A stretch of 64,000 nt of DNA, from NCBI RefSeq assembly GCF_001689125.2, contig NZ_CP015405.2:4986501-5050500 (forward strand). The letters are read 5' to 3'. Positions 53,754 to 62,443 of this stretch are shown in pieces. A model generated the notes under the pieces. That model searched no databases and was not told the DNA's origin. It worked only from the letters and a program-made list of their open reading frames with translations. The first letter of the stretch is position 1, and the number at the start of each line of letters is the position of its first letter. This stretch comes from Blautia pseudococcoides (lineage in GTDB: Bacteria; Bacillota; Clostridia; Lachnospirales; Lachnospiraceae). Position numbers and translations under genes: made by a program.

Positions 53754-53831
53754 TAAAAAGATTTGCAGGGCGGCGCCTTTGCTGTGCCGACTGAAGGAAT
53801 GCCCCGGGGATACAGAAACCGGCAGGCAGAC

Positions 53832-53880
53832 AAAAATCCAGGATTCCAGTCTATAAAAGGCCGGAATCCTGGATTTTTTA
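53832..53880. terminator. Bidirectional terminator after IclR gene
   Basis: AAAAATCCAGGATTCC (53832-53847) pairs with GGAATCCTGGATTTTT (53863-53878). Separates the convergent IclR and CofE-like genes. Confidence 0.85.
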
Positions 53881-53886
53881 TACCCA

Positions 53887-55089
53887 TTATTCTTTTGTGT
53901 AATTGTCAAAATATCCCTGGATATAGATAATAGGCGTACCCTTATCTCCGGAACCGGAAGTCAGGTCTGCCAGGGAACCCAACAGGTCTGTCAGGCGTCT
54001 TGGTGTCGTGCCCTGGGTTACCATGGTACCCTTCAGGTTTTCTGCTTTTTCATCTTTTTCCTGGATGTAATTCTTAATGGCAGCTTTTAATTCATCTCCC
54101 GATAAATCAGCGAAATCATTGTCAGCCAGGTATTTCAGCTTCACCTCATTAGGAGTTCCGTTCAGGCCCTCTGTGTAGGCAGGTGAAACTACCGGGTCAG
54201 CCAGCTCCCAGATTTTTCCTACCGGGTCTTTGAAGGCGCCGTCACCGTAAATCATGACTTCCACATGTCTGCCGGTTTTTTCCAGAACGGATTTATGTAT
54301 GGAATCAACCATTTCTCCGCAGCGGATAGGGAAGAGCTTCACGGTATCCTCTGTGGCTTTGTTGGAGCCCAGCAGGCCGTATTTGTCATTGTATCCGCTT
54401 CCGTCGATGCTGTGTGTCATAACATCATCCAGCGCGTAGACTTTTTTGGCTCCATTGGCATTCAGGATGCGTTTGGTGCGTTCTCTGCTGTGGATGTCGC
54501 AGGTGAGGATACTGGTTGTGTAGTCCAGGATCGCTTTTGGATTGTTGGCAAAAATGATCTCCACTTCTGCGCCGCTCTCACGGATCACATTTTTATAATA
54601 GTCCACATAGTCAACACCGGTAAATACGTGTTTTTCGTATCCGAACAATTCTCTGTATTTTTCTTCTGACAGTACATCGGTCCAGGGATTGACGCCCTTT
54701 TCGTCCATGGCGTCCAGGTCCACCAGATGATTTCCCACTTCGTCAGAAGGATAGCTCAGCATGAGCACGATTTTTTTACAGCCTTTGGCGATTCCTTTCA
54801 GACAGATGGAAAAGCGGTTCCGGCTGAGGATCGGGAAGAGGACACCAACGGTATCATCACCGAATTTTTCATGTACATCTTTGGCAATCTGTTCCACACT
54901 GGCATAGTTGCCCTGTGCTCTGGCAACCACCGCCTCTGTGACAGCGATTACATCTTTATCGCGAATCTCAAAGGGTTCGCTTTTTGCAGCTTCCAGCACG
55001 CAGTCCACTACGATTTCCGACAGGTTGTCCCCTTCACGGATAATTGGAGCGCGGACGCCGCGGGATATGGTACCTACCATTTTAGACAT
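53887..55089 (-). CDS. Coenzyme F420-0:L-glutamate ligase-like protein
   Basis: 400 residues, cytoplasmic. The N-terminal region matches the CofE-like fold (GTISRGVRAPIIREGDNL, DVIAVTEAVVARAQGNY), with LSRNRFSICLKGIAKG further on. Much longer than archaeal CofE (about 250), as in the clostridial F420-0 ligase-like family whose role is not established. Start is the ATG at 55089 after GGGGGAA. No other F420 gene is visible, so the real substrate is likely different. Confidence 0.8.
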   Translation of the reverse strand: MSKMVGTISRGVRAPIIREGDNLSEIVVDCVLEAAKSEPFEIRDKDVIAVTEAVVARAQGNYASVEQIAKDVHEKFGDDTVGVLFPILSRNRFSICLKGIAKGCKKIVLMLSYPSDEVGNHLVDLDAMDEKGVNPWTDVLSEEKYRELFGYEKHVFTGVDYVDYYKNVIRESGAEVEIIFANNPKAILDYTTSILTCDIHSRERTKRILNANGAKKVYALDDVMTHSIDGSGYNDKYGLLGSNKATEDTVKLFPIRCGEMVDSIHKSVLEKTGRHVEVMIYGDGAFKDPVGKIWELADPVVSPAYTEGLNGTPNEVKLKYLADNDFADLSGDELKAAIKNYIQEKDEKAENLKGTMVTQGTTPRRLTDLLGSLADLTSGSGDKGTPIIYIQGYFDNYTKE

Positions 55090-55230
55090 TATGATATTCC
55101 CCCATTTTTTCATTTTCGTGGACACTGCCACCATTACTATTCTACGGTTTGTTGCCAAAATAAGCAAGTAAATCATGACAGAAACCGACAAAAAAATTGT
55201 ATTAGGGGAAAAATAGATACCCTTGCAGGT

Positions 55231-55446
55231 ATGGAAGATCCGGAGGAAGACGCAAGGTTGACTGGGGATGGCCCTTTTTTGGAGTATTCGGTACTTTTAC
55301 CGGACAATGATGCAAAGGACAGAGGAACCGGTGTGGTTCAAAGAGGACTCCACGACAGCAGCAGCAGCATCCTGCTGGAACAGGAAAGATATCGTGTATT
55401 ACAGAGTGGTAATGAATTTTCCTATACATTATATAAGTCCGGGTAA
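55231..55446 (+). CDS. Small protein of unknown function, 71 residues
   Basis: ATG at 55231, TAA at 55444. The acidic product contains LEYSVLLPDNDAKDRGTGVV and ERYRVLQSGNEFSYTLYKSG. The ribosome binding site is poor. Read as a tentative gene because it lies 9 bases before another small gene in the same direction and both precede a terminator. No family recognised. Confidence 0.45.
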   Translation: MEDPEEDARLTGDGPFLEYSVLLPDNDAKDRGTGVVQRGLHDSSSSILLEQERYRVLQSGNEFSYTLYKSG

Positions 55447-55455
55447 AGAGGTGTT

Positions 55456-55752
55456 TTGAATTATATAGGGAAATTGAACAAAAGCAGCCCGGATCACCAA
55501 GAATCCGGTGCGTATTGGGATGGGAACATATATGTACAGGGATTTTTTTATCATGAGCCGGATCACTGGAATAGGAAGGAGACGGGGAAGTCCGGGGAGG
55601 AGGTTCCTGAAGTGACTTACCGGGTATCCATTATAAGAAATGGTCCGTATATTTTGATGGTCCGATACAAAGTTCATGAAACAATGGTCAGCCGGGAAAC
55701 TGTTAACAGCCGGGCGGCTGCGAAAATGAGGGAACTGCCCGGCATTTTATAA
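55456..55752 (+). CDS. Hypothetical protein, 98 residues, TTG start
   Basis: The frame opens with TTG at 55456, five bases after AAAGAGGTG, and ends at 55752. The product has GAYWDGNIYVQGFFYHEPDHW and EVTYRVSIIRNGPYILMVRY, protein-like with a beta-rich core, and no known motif. Followed by a strong terminator at 55784. Confidence 0.5.
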   Translation: MNYIGKLNKSSPDHQESGAYWDGNIYVQGFFYHEPDHWNRKETGKSGEEVPEVTYRVSIIRNGPYILMVRYKVHETMVSRETVNSRAAAKMRELPGIL

Positions 55753-55783
55753 GAAAGACTGGGGGAAAGCGAAAGCGGTAAAA

Positions 55784-55835
55784 ACAGCGTACAGGGAACA
55801 GGATACGGTTTTCGGTTCTGTACGCTGTCTTTTTT
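55784..55835. terminator. Bidirectional terminator
   Basis: ACAGCGTACAG (55784-55794) pairs with CTGTACGCTGT (55818-55828), followed by CTTTTTT on the plus strand and by TTTTT on the minus strand. Serves the small plus-strand genes and the deacetylase. Confidence 0.85.
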
Positions 55836-56592
55836 AGTCTGCGATCTGTCTGCCCTCATGGTCCATATGATAATTGTCTTTGTAAATAAGCTGTGATATA
55901 GGAACAAATTCATATCCTTTCTCCTGCAGAGTAGTGAGAAGGGTATCCAGTGCATCCTTGGTATATTTGGCCCCGTTATGGCAGAGGATAATGCTCCCGC
56001 TGCCCAGATGGGAATCTTCTGTAACCCTTTTTATGATATCGTCAGCGCCGTAATCTTTCCAGTCCAGGGAATCGACATCCCATTGTATCGGGTAGTAATG
56101 ATTGGCACGGGCATTTTTAACCACATCGTTGTCATAGTCCCCATAGGGGGGACGGAATAAAAACATATCATAACCGGTCAGTTCTTTTACTTTATTGTGT
56201 ACGGACATGAGCTCCTGGGTTTTTTCCTCATCTGTGAGCTTGGTCATGTATTTGTGGTTCTCACTGTGGTTGCCCAGGTCATGGCCTGCTTCATAGATTT
56301 TTTTTACATCGTCAGGATAACTGGAAACCCATCCGCCGGTCATGAAAAAGGTGGCCTTGACATTGTGTTTTGCCAGAATGTCCAGGAGTGTGGCAGTATC
56401 CTCATTGCCCCAGGCAGCATCGAAGCTGATGGCAATCTGTGGTTTATCGGTCTTTACACAGTAGATGGGGAGTTCCCGGCTTCCGACAGTGCTGCTGACA
56501 GAGACGGCTTTTGGCAGATATGTAACAGCACATAGTACCAGTGCCCCGGCAAATCCAAGTGTGATAATGGTATTGATCAATTTTTTAAGCAA
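55834..56592 (-). CDS. Polysaccharide deacetylase (NodB domain, PdaB-like)
   Basis: 252 residues with an N-terminal membrane anchor or signal (about 5-27), so extracytoplasmic. The NodB domain has the metal-binding Asp in AISFDAAWGNED and HSENH (HxxxH), plus LFRPPYGDYD and the late SLDWKDYG and GSIILCHNG motifs. Probably removes N-acetyl groups from peptidoglycan or a related polymer; similar proteins act in sporulation. Monocistronic. Confidence 0.9.
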   Translation of the reverse strand: MLKKLINTIITLGFAGALVLCAVTYLPKAVSVSSTVGSRELPIYCVKTDKPQIAISFDAAWGNEDTATLLDILAKHNVKATFFMTGGWVSSYPDDVKKIYEAGHDLGNHSENHKYMTKLTDEEKTQELMSVHNKVKELTGYDMFLFRPPYGDYDNDVVKNARANHYYPIQWDVDSLDWKDYGADDIIKRVTEDSHLGSGSIILCHNGAKYTKDALDTLLTTLQEKGYEFVPISQLIYKDNYHMDHEGRQIAD

Positions 56593-56676
56593 GGGAGAAT
56601 CCCCCCTATTAGAATGTTGTTATAATGATATGCCGTTTGGGGGCGGAAAAGAAGTAAATGTTTTTTCATATACTGC

Positions 56677-56722
56677 TTGTAAAAGAGCGTGCAAAAGGAT
56701 ATAATAGAAAAAAACGCGTGCT
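56677..56722 (+). promoter_or_regulatory. Promoter and operators of the inositol regulator gene
   Basis: TTGTAA (56677-56682), 17 bases, TATAAT (56700-56705). GCGTGC occurs in the spacer (56687-56692) and again just after the -10 box (56716-56721), matching the array before iolC; this suggests autoregulation. Confidence 0.6.
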
Positions 56723-56793
56723 AAATGGGAATGTACATGTGCTTTACATGTGCAGCAGAGATTCTATCAATCAAAAAATTCCGGAGGCGGATT

Positions 56794-57831
56794 ATGGCGG
56801 GGACAATACAACAGATTGCAGAGCTTGCAGGGGTTTCAAGGGGAACTGTGGACAGGGCTTTGAATAACCGGGGAAGAATTAACCCGGAGGTGGCAAAAAA
56901 AATAGAACAGATAGCGTCTGAAATAGGATATGTGCCAAAACACAGGAAAAAAGCAGAAAGCGCAGGAAAGCAGGGCAGCAGGGGGAAACGGATCGGCGTA
57001 GTGACCCAATTATCCCAATCATCCTTCATGCTGCAGGTCAATAAAGGAATCCGGGATGCGGCCAAAAAACTGGCGGACCAGGGCATGGAAGTAATTATAA
57101 AGGAAAATGCATCTGTGGATGAATCCGAGCAGATGCAGGCGGTCACGGAACTGGAGGAGGCAGGTATTGATGGACTGGCTGTCATGCCTGTGGACTGCGA
57201 CAATGTAAGGGTTAAGCTCAACGCACTTACAGAGGAGCGGAACATACCGGTGGTCACCTTTAACTCTGATATAGTAGGCACAAAACGCTGTTGTTTTGTG
57301 GGACTTGACAACTGGAAAAGCGGCCGGACGGCAGCTGGACTTATGGGAATGATGATGCGTGGGAAGGGAAAAGTCCTGGTCATCACCGGATACTTTTCCA
57401 ACAGTGCAGGCAGCCGCAGGGTGGATGGTTTTGTGGAGGAGCTAAAGAGAAGTTTCCCGGAAATGGATCTGGTGGGGGTGCAGAGCAGTTTTGACCATAC
57501 GGATGAGGTGGAGAAGATCATTGTAAATGCTATGTCAGCATTTCCGGATCTGGAGGGCGTTTTTGTGGCATCCGGCGGGCAGGCAGGTGTCAGAAAAGCT
57601 TTTGACAAGCTGAAGCTTAAGAAACGTCCGTATGTCATCATCTATGACCTGACACCTAAGAATGAGAAAGCGCTTCTGGAAGATACCGTGGATTTTCTCA
57701 TCGACCAGGAAGGCTATGACCAGGGATACCGGGCCTTGTCCATTTTGTCGGATTTGTTAAGAAGGGGCAGAAGGCCGGAAAAGGAATATATGTATACGGA
57801 AATTAATATAAAGACAAAATATAATCTATAG
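56794..57831 (+). CDS. LacI-type regulator of the inositol operon
   Basis: 345 residues. The N-terminal LacI helix-turn-helix (TIQQIAELAGVSRGTVDRAL) and hinge are followed by a RbsB-like sugar-binding domain (IGVVTQLSQSSFMLQVNKGI, MPVDCDNVRVKLNAL). Start ATG at 56794 with GGAGG; upstream frame extensions lie in the promoter. It faces the iolCDB operon and shares sequence boxes with its promoter, so it is the probable inositol-responsive repressor. Not homologous to the DeoR-type IolR of Bacillus. Confidence 0.88.
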   Translation: MAGTIQQIAELAGVSRGTVDRALNNRGRINPEVAKKIEQIASEIGYVPKHRKKAESAGKQGSRGKRIGVVTQLSQSSFMLQVNKGIRDAAKKLADQGMEVIIKENASVDESEQMQAVTELEEAGIDGLAVMPVDCDNVRVKLNALTEERNIPVVTFNSDIVGTKRCCFVGLDNWKSGRTAAGLMGMMMRGKGKVLVITGYFSNSAGSRRVDGFVEELKRSFPEMDLVGVQSSFDHTDEVEKIIVNAMSAFPDLEGVFVASGGQAGVRKAFDKLKLKKRPYVIIYDLTPKNEKALLEDTVDFLIDQEGYDQGYRALSILSDLLRRGRRPEKEYMYTEINIKTKYNL

Positions 57832-57888
57832 GAAATCTGCGGGTTTCAATGGGAGAGTCACTGCGGAACCAGGAGACAGCAGCCGGGA

Positions 57889-57955
57889 ATTTCCGGATAG
57901 AATGGAAGAGATTTGTACGCTTATCATTCTTTCCGATAATTCCCGGCTTTTATTT
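57889..57955 (+). terminator. Terminator after the LacI-type gene
   Basis: AGCCGGGAATT and AATTCCCGGCT form the base of a long, interrupted stem, followed by TTTATTTT. Confidence 0.65.
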
Positions 57956-58082
57956 TCCGGCAAAGGCTTTAAACCTTCATATATCATATTTGACCCCGGC
58001 AAAAGACACATTTTGCGAGAAAAAGCCTGACTTCGTGAAGCCTTCTGTAACACAGGAATCTTGCAGTCGGAAGTTCACTGCT

Positions 58083-58267
58083 AAAAAGCACACATTTAAA
58101 AGCACGCACATAGTATTGTGAAAATGCCACAAAACCAACCCTTATATTTGTGCATAAGATAGAAAGGTTGTAAAAACAAAAAAAGTGCTTGCACATTCTA
58201 TGCGCGTGTGATACTATAAAAGCACAAAAGAAAAGCACGTAAACGCACACATAAATAAAAAGCACGC
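58083..58267 (+). promoter_or_regulatory. iolC promoter with operator array
   Basis: TTGCAC (58189-58194), 17 bases, TACTAT (58212-58217). AAAAGCAC-type boxes recur at 58084, 58098, 58218, 58231 and 58257, and the reverse forms GTGCTT (58185) and GCGCGTGTG (58202) straddle the promoter. The same GCGTGC core is in the regulator's own promoter. Occupies the 470-base gap 57832-58301 with no gene. Confidence 0.65.
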
Positions 58268-58301
58268 TAACATGGATGGAGAAAACAGGAGGAAAGTTGT
58301 T

Positions 58302-59336
58302 ATGAAGTATGTAGAATTTGATCAGAGCAGACCGATGGATCTGGTATTACTGGGCCGCGTGGCAATTGATTTTAACCCGGCTTACAATGACCAGGTAAAA
58401 GAGGAGTTCAAACCTCTGAAGAAAGTTCATATGTTTGAGAAGTTTGTAGGCGGTTCACCGGCCAACATCGCTGTAGGTGTTACCAGACACGGAATGAAAG
58501 CGGGTTTTCTGGGTAAAGTATCTGATGACCAGTTTGGTGACTATGTAGTGGATTATTTCGATGAGCAGGGGATTGACACATCACACATTACAAGATGCAC
58601 CGGCGGTGAGAAGCTGGGCCTAACATTTACAGAGATGTTATCCTCCAAGGAAAGCAGCATCCTGATGTACAGAAACTGCATTGCTGACTTACAGCTTCAT
58701 GTGGATGACATTGATGAGGAATACATAAAACAGACAAAAGCAGTCCTGATCTCCGGAACAGCGCTGGCAGAGAGCCCTTCCAGAGAAGCCGCTATCAAAG
58801 CAGTGCTCCTTGCCAAGAAAAACAATACAAAGATCATTTTTGACATTGACTATAGAGAATACAACTGGAAGAACAGTGATGAGATAGCGATCTATTATTC
58901 CATGGTAGCAAAAGAGGCTGACATCATTATGGGTTCCAGAGAAGAGTTTGACCTGACAGAAAAGCTGATTCAGCCGGGCATGACAGATGAAGAGTCCGCA
59001 GCCCTGTGGCAGGGTTACAACGCAAAGATCGTTGTGATCAAACACGGAATGAAAGGTTCCACAGCCTACACCTGCGACGGACAGAAATATTCCATCAAAC
59101 CCTTCCCGGTCGACGCCAGAAAAGGTTTCGGCGGCGGAGACGGATACGGCTCAGGATTCTTATATGGCCTGTATCAGGGATGGGAAGTGATCGACTGCCT
59201 GGAATTCGGTTCCGCAGAGGCTTCCATGATGGTAAGAAGCAACAACTGTTCCGATTCCCTTCCGGGACCGGATGCGGTACACGCGTTTATCAAAGAAGAA
59301 AAAGAAAAATTCGGAGAGATGATCGCAAGGGTATAA
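58302..59336 (+). CDS. iolC: 5-dehydro-2-deoxygluconokinase
   Basis: 344-residue PfkB kinase, cytoplasmic. IolC markers include LLGRVAIDFNPAYNDQ and VGGSPANIAVGVTRHG; the active-site loop is GFGGGDGYGSGFLYG with the catalytic Asp. It phosphorylates 2-deoxy-5-keto-gluconate in myo-inositol breakdown. Start ATG at 58302 follows AGGAGG. The iolD and iolB neighbours make the assignment firm. Confidence 0.92.
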   Translation: MKYVEFDQSRPMDLVLLGRVAIDFNPAYNDQVKEEFKPLKKVHMFEKFVGGSPANIAVGVTRHGMKAGFLGKVSDDQFGDYVVDYFDEQGIDTSHITRCTGGEKLGLTFTEMLSSKESSILMYRNCIADLQLHVDDIDEEYIKQTKAVLISGTALAESPSREAAIKAVLLAKKNNTKIIFDIDYREYNWKNSDEIAIYYSMVAKEADIIMGSREEFDLTEKLIQPGMTDEESAALWQGYNAKIVVIKHGMKGSTAYTCDGQKYSIKPFPVDARKGFGGGDGYGSGFLYGLYQGWEVIDCLEFGSAEASMMVRSNNCSDSLPGPDAVHAFIKEEKEKFGEMIARV

Positions 59337-59468
59337 AGGCATCATAGCGGAAATATGATCCGTTGACATAGATACTAACATAAACACTGACTGCGGGGCG
59401 GGCCGGGAGTTCCCCCCTCGCCCGTAACGCAGGCAAAGCCTGCACGGTAAAATGAAAGGAGATTAATC

Positions 59469-61400
59469 ATGGCAAAGACAACAAGAATGACGGTTGCACA
59501 GGCTATCGTTAAATTTTTAGATAATCAGTATGTATCCATGGACGGCGTGGAGACAAAATTCGTAGAAGGTTTCTTCACCATTTTCGGACACGGTATTGCA
59601 GTGGGCCTTGGAGAGGCTCTGGATACCAATCCGGGACAGTTAAGAGTTATGCAGGGAAGAAACGAGCAGGGCATGTGCCACGTGGCAACAGCATTTGCAA
59701 AGCAGAATAACAGAAAGAGCATCATTCCCTGTGCTTCCTCTGTAGGCCCGGGAGCTGCCAACATGGTGACAGCCTGCGCCACAGCCACAGTGAACAATAT
59801 TCCGCTTCTGGTATTCCCGGCTGATACCTTTGCATCCAGACAGCCTGATCCGGTTCTGCAGCAGTTAGAGCAGAGCAGCAGCCTGGCTACAACAACAAAT
59901 GATGCATTTAAGCCGGTATGTAAATACTGGGATAGGATCACACGCCCGGAACAGCTTATGACAGCACTGATCAACGCAATGCGCGTGCTGACAGACGCCT
60001 CTGAGACAGGTGCCTGCTGTATCGCCCTTCCGCAGGATGTAGAGGGTGAATCTTATGATTACCCGGATTATTTCTTTGAGAAACGCGTACACAGGATCAC
60101 ACGTCCTGTAGCTGTGGAAGAAGAACTGGAAGATGTAGCCGAAATCATTGCAAAAGCAAAGAAACCTCTGCTTATTGTAGGCGGCGGAGTGAAATATTCT
60201 GAAGCTGGTGAGGCAGTTGAGCAATTCTGCGAGGAATTCCATATTCCCTTCGGCGAGAGCCAGGCAGGAAAGAGCGCGTGCCAGACAAGCAATCCCTACT
60301 GCTTAGGCGGTATCGGCGTGACAGGTACCCTGGCCTCCAATGTCATTGCAAAAGATGCTGACGTGGTTATCGCTGTAGGTTCCAGACTTTCCGACTTCAC
60401 CACAAGCTCCAAGCACTTATTCAGAAATGACGACGTGAAATTTGTCACCATTAACAACAATAGATACCATGCATACAAGATGGACGCTGTAAAAGCCATC
60501 GGTGATGCGAAAGTGACTGTGGAAGCCCTGGCTGAAAAGCTCCGCGCAAAAGGATATGTTTCTTCCTACAACGGAGAGATCGAAGCAGCCAAGGAGGCAT
60601 GGGACAAAGAATGGGATCGTCTGGCAGGCATCGAATACACAGGCGATGACTTTGAGCCTATCATCAAGGCAAGAGACCCCAGAACAGTTCCTGAGTTCGT
60701 AAAACTGACAAACGGTAAGATCACACAGACCGCGGCACTGGCTGCTATCAATAAGACCATTGACAAGGACGCTACCATCATCACAGCAGGCGGTTCCCTT
60801 CCCAGCTGTATGCAGCGTATGTGGAGAACAGACAAGAGAGGCGGATATCATGCAGAGTACGGATATTCCTGCATGGGTTACGAAGTTGCAGCGACTTTGG
60901 GTGTAAAATTTGCAGAGCCGGACAATGAAGTATACTGTGTGGTAGGTGACTCCAGCTTCCAGATGCTCCACAGTGAGATCATGACCATCATGCAGGAGAG
61001 AAAGAAAGTAAACATTTTAGTATTCGACAACTGCGGATTCGGCTGTATCAACAACCTGGAGATGAACCACGGTATTGGAAGTATTGCCACAGAGTTCCGT
61101 TATACAGACGGAAAGAAACCTACCGGAGATCTGATTCCTGTAGACTACGCAAAAATCGGTGAGGGATATGGCCTGAAGACATATACCTGCAAAACCATCG
61201 CTGAACTGGTTGACGCTCTTGAGGATGCGAAGAAACAGGATATTGCCTGCCTCTTTGACCTGAAAGTAATTCCAAAAACCATGACAGACGGTTACGAATC
61301 CTGGTGGAACGTAGGAATCGCTACCACATCTGACAAGGACAGCGTAAAGAAAGCCTGCGAAGGCGTTATGACAGGACGTAATGAGTCCAGAGCTTATTAA
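59469..61400 (+). CDS. iolD: 3D-(3,5/4)-trihydroxycyclohexane-1,2-dione acylhydrolase
   Basis: Thiamine-diphosphate enzyme of 643 residues that opens the inositol-derived diketone ring to 5-deoxy-glucuronate. The catalytic TPP Glu lies in the N-terminal part (RNEQGMCHVATAFAKQ), a central domain contains SRLSDFTT, and the TPP/Mg motif is GDSSFQMLHSEIMT. AAAGGAG precedes the ATG. The 132-base gap from iolC has a small GCAGGC/GCCTGC hairpin only. Confidence 0.95.
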   Translation: MAKTTRMTVAQAIVKFLDNQYVSMDGVETKFVEGFFTIFGHGIAVGLGEALDTNPGQLRVMQGRNEQGMCHVATAFAKQNNRKSIIPCASSVGPGAANMVTACATATVNNIPLLVFPADTFASRQPDPVLQQLEQSSSLATTTNDAFKPVCKYWDRITRPEQLMTALINAMRVLTDASETGACCIALPQDVEGESYDYPDYFFEKRVHRITRPVAVEEELEDVAEIIAKAKKPLLIVGGGVKYSEAGEAVEQFCEEFHIPFGESQAGKSACQTSNPYCLGGIGVTGTLASNVIAKDADVVIAVGSRLSDFTTSSKHLFRNDDVKFVTINNNRYHAYKMDAVKAIGDAKVTVEALAEKLRAKGYVSSYNGEIEAAKEAWDKEWDRLAGIEYTGDDFEPIIKARDPRTVPEFVKLTNGKITQTAALAAINKTIDKDATIITAGGSLPSCMQRMWRTDKRGGYHAEYGYSCMGYEVAATLGVKFAEPDNEVYCVVGDSSFQMLHSEIMTIMQERKKVNILVFDNCGFGCINNLEMNHGIGSIATEFRYTDGKKPTGDLIPVDYAKIGEGYGLKTYTCKTIAELVDALEDAKKQDIACLFDLKVIPKTMTDGYESWWNVGIATTSDKDSVKKACEGVMTGRNESRAY

Positions 61401-61608
61401 CCCATCCGCTCTCAACACGGCCGCCCTTTTCCTTAACCGGAATAACAGCGGCTTGCAGGGAAATCGGGCCGGTGCGGCAAAACCAGATGCTGCAGCTGGA
61501 TACCGGAAGGCTGCCGCAGGATAACAGCATATAAAAGAAGATGGATGATCCCTTACGGACTGTAAGGAATATGAACCATAAATATATTGTAGCAGGAGGA
61601 TATTAGAT

Positions 61609-62394
61609 ATGGGAAAAGTGTTCGGATACCCAGAGTTTGACGCAAATGGTGAAAAGATTTTGACAACTTATGACAACGAATACAAAGACATGATGATGGA
61701 CATCCGTGTTTACCGCATGAAAGCCGGTGAGACCAGATCCTTCAAAAGAGACGGTGAGGAAGTGGCTGTACTTCTGCTCTCCGGAAAAATCGTTTATACA
61801 TGGGAAGGAAATGAAGAGGCTGTCAGCAGAAAGGACGTATTCACAGAGGGGCCTTGGTGTGTACATGTGTGCACAGGAACAGAGGTACGTGTTACTGCAG
61901 AGGCAGATTCCGAGATTTTAGTACAGTGCACAAAGAACAATACAGAGTTTGCCGCTAAATTATATAGACCGGAAGATGCTCCCTGGGGCTATTCCTGCAA
62001 AGGCAAATTCGGCAATGTTGCCAAGAGAAGAGTCAACACTATCTTTGACCATGATATCGCTCCCTGGTCCAACATGGTATTGGGTGAAGTCCTCAACGAC
62101 AGAGGAAACTGGTCAGGATATCTGCCCCACAGACATCCCCAGCCGGAGACATATTACTTCATGTTTGACCGTCCGGAAGGTTTTGGAGCCAGCTTTGTGG
62201 GAGACCAGGTCTTCAAGAGCACAGACGGAAGCTTTTCCGCAATTCCGGGTGGTGAGCTGCATCCCCAGGCAGTGGCTCCGGGATTCCAGATGTACACCTG
62301 CTGGATGATCCGCCATATTGAAGGAAATCCATGGCTGCAGACAGACCGCTGTGAGGATGAGCGTTACACCTGGCTGCACGACGCTGCATTTTAA
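61609..62394 (+). CDS. iolB: 5-deoxy-glucuronate isomerase
   Basis: 261-residue bicupin enzyme converting 5-deoxy-glucuronate to 2-deoxy-5-keto-gluconate. Metal-binding His residues are in LPHRHPQPETYYFMF and GGELHPQAVAPGFQMY. AGGAGG lies before the ATG. It links IolD to IolC in the pathway. The 208-base gap from iolD shows no gene. Confidence 0.94.
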   Translation: MGKVFGYPEFDANGEKILTTYDNEYKDMMMDIRVYRMKAGETRSFKRDGEEVAVLLLSGKIVYTWEGNEEAVSRKDVFTEGPWCVHVCTGTEVRVTAEADSEILVQCTKNNTEFAAKLYRPEDAPWGYSCKGKFGNVAKRRVNTIFDHDIAPWSNMVLGEVLNDRGNWSGYLPHRHPQPETYYFMFDRPEGFGASFVGDQVFKSTDGSFSAIPGGELHPQAVAPGFQMYTCWMIRHIEGNPWLQTDRCEDERYTWLHDAAF

Positions 62395-62443
62395 GCAATC
62401 CCATAATAAAAAAATAGAGAATAAGAAAAAGGAGTACACCATT

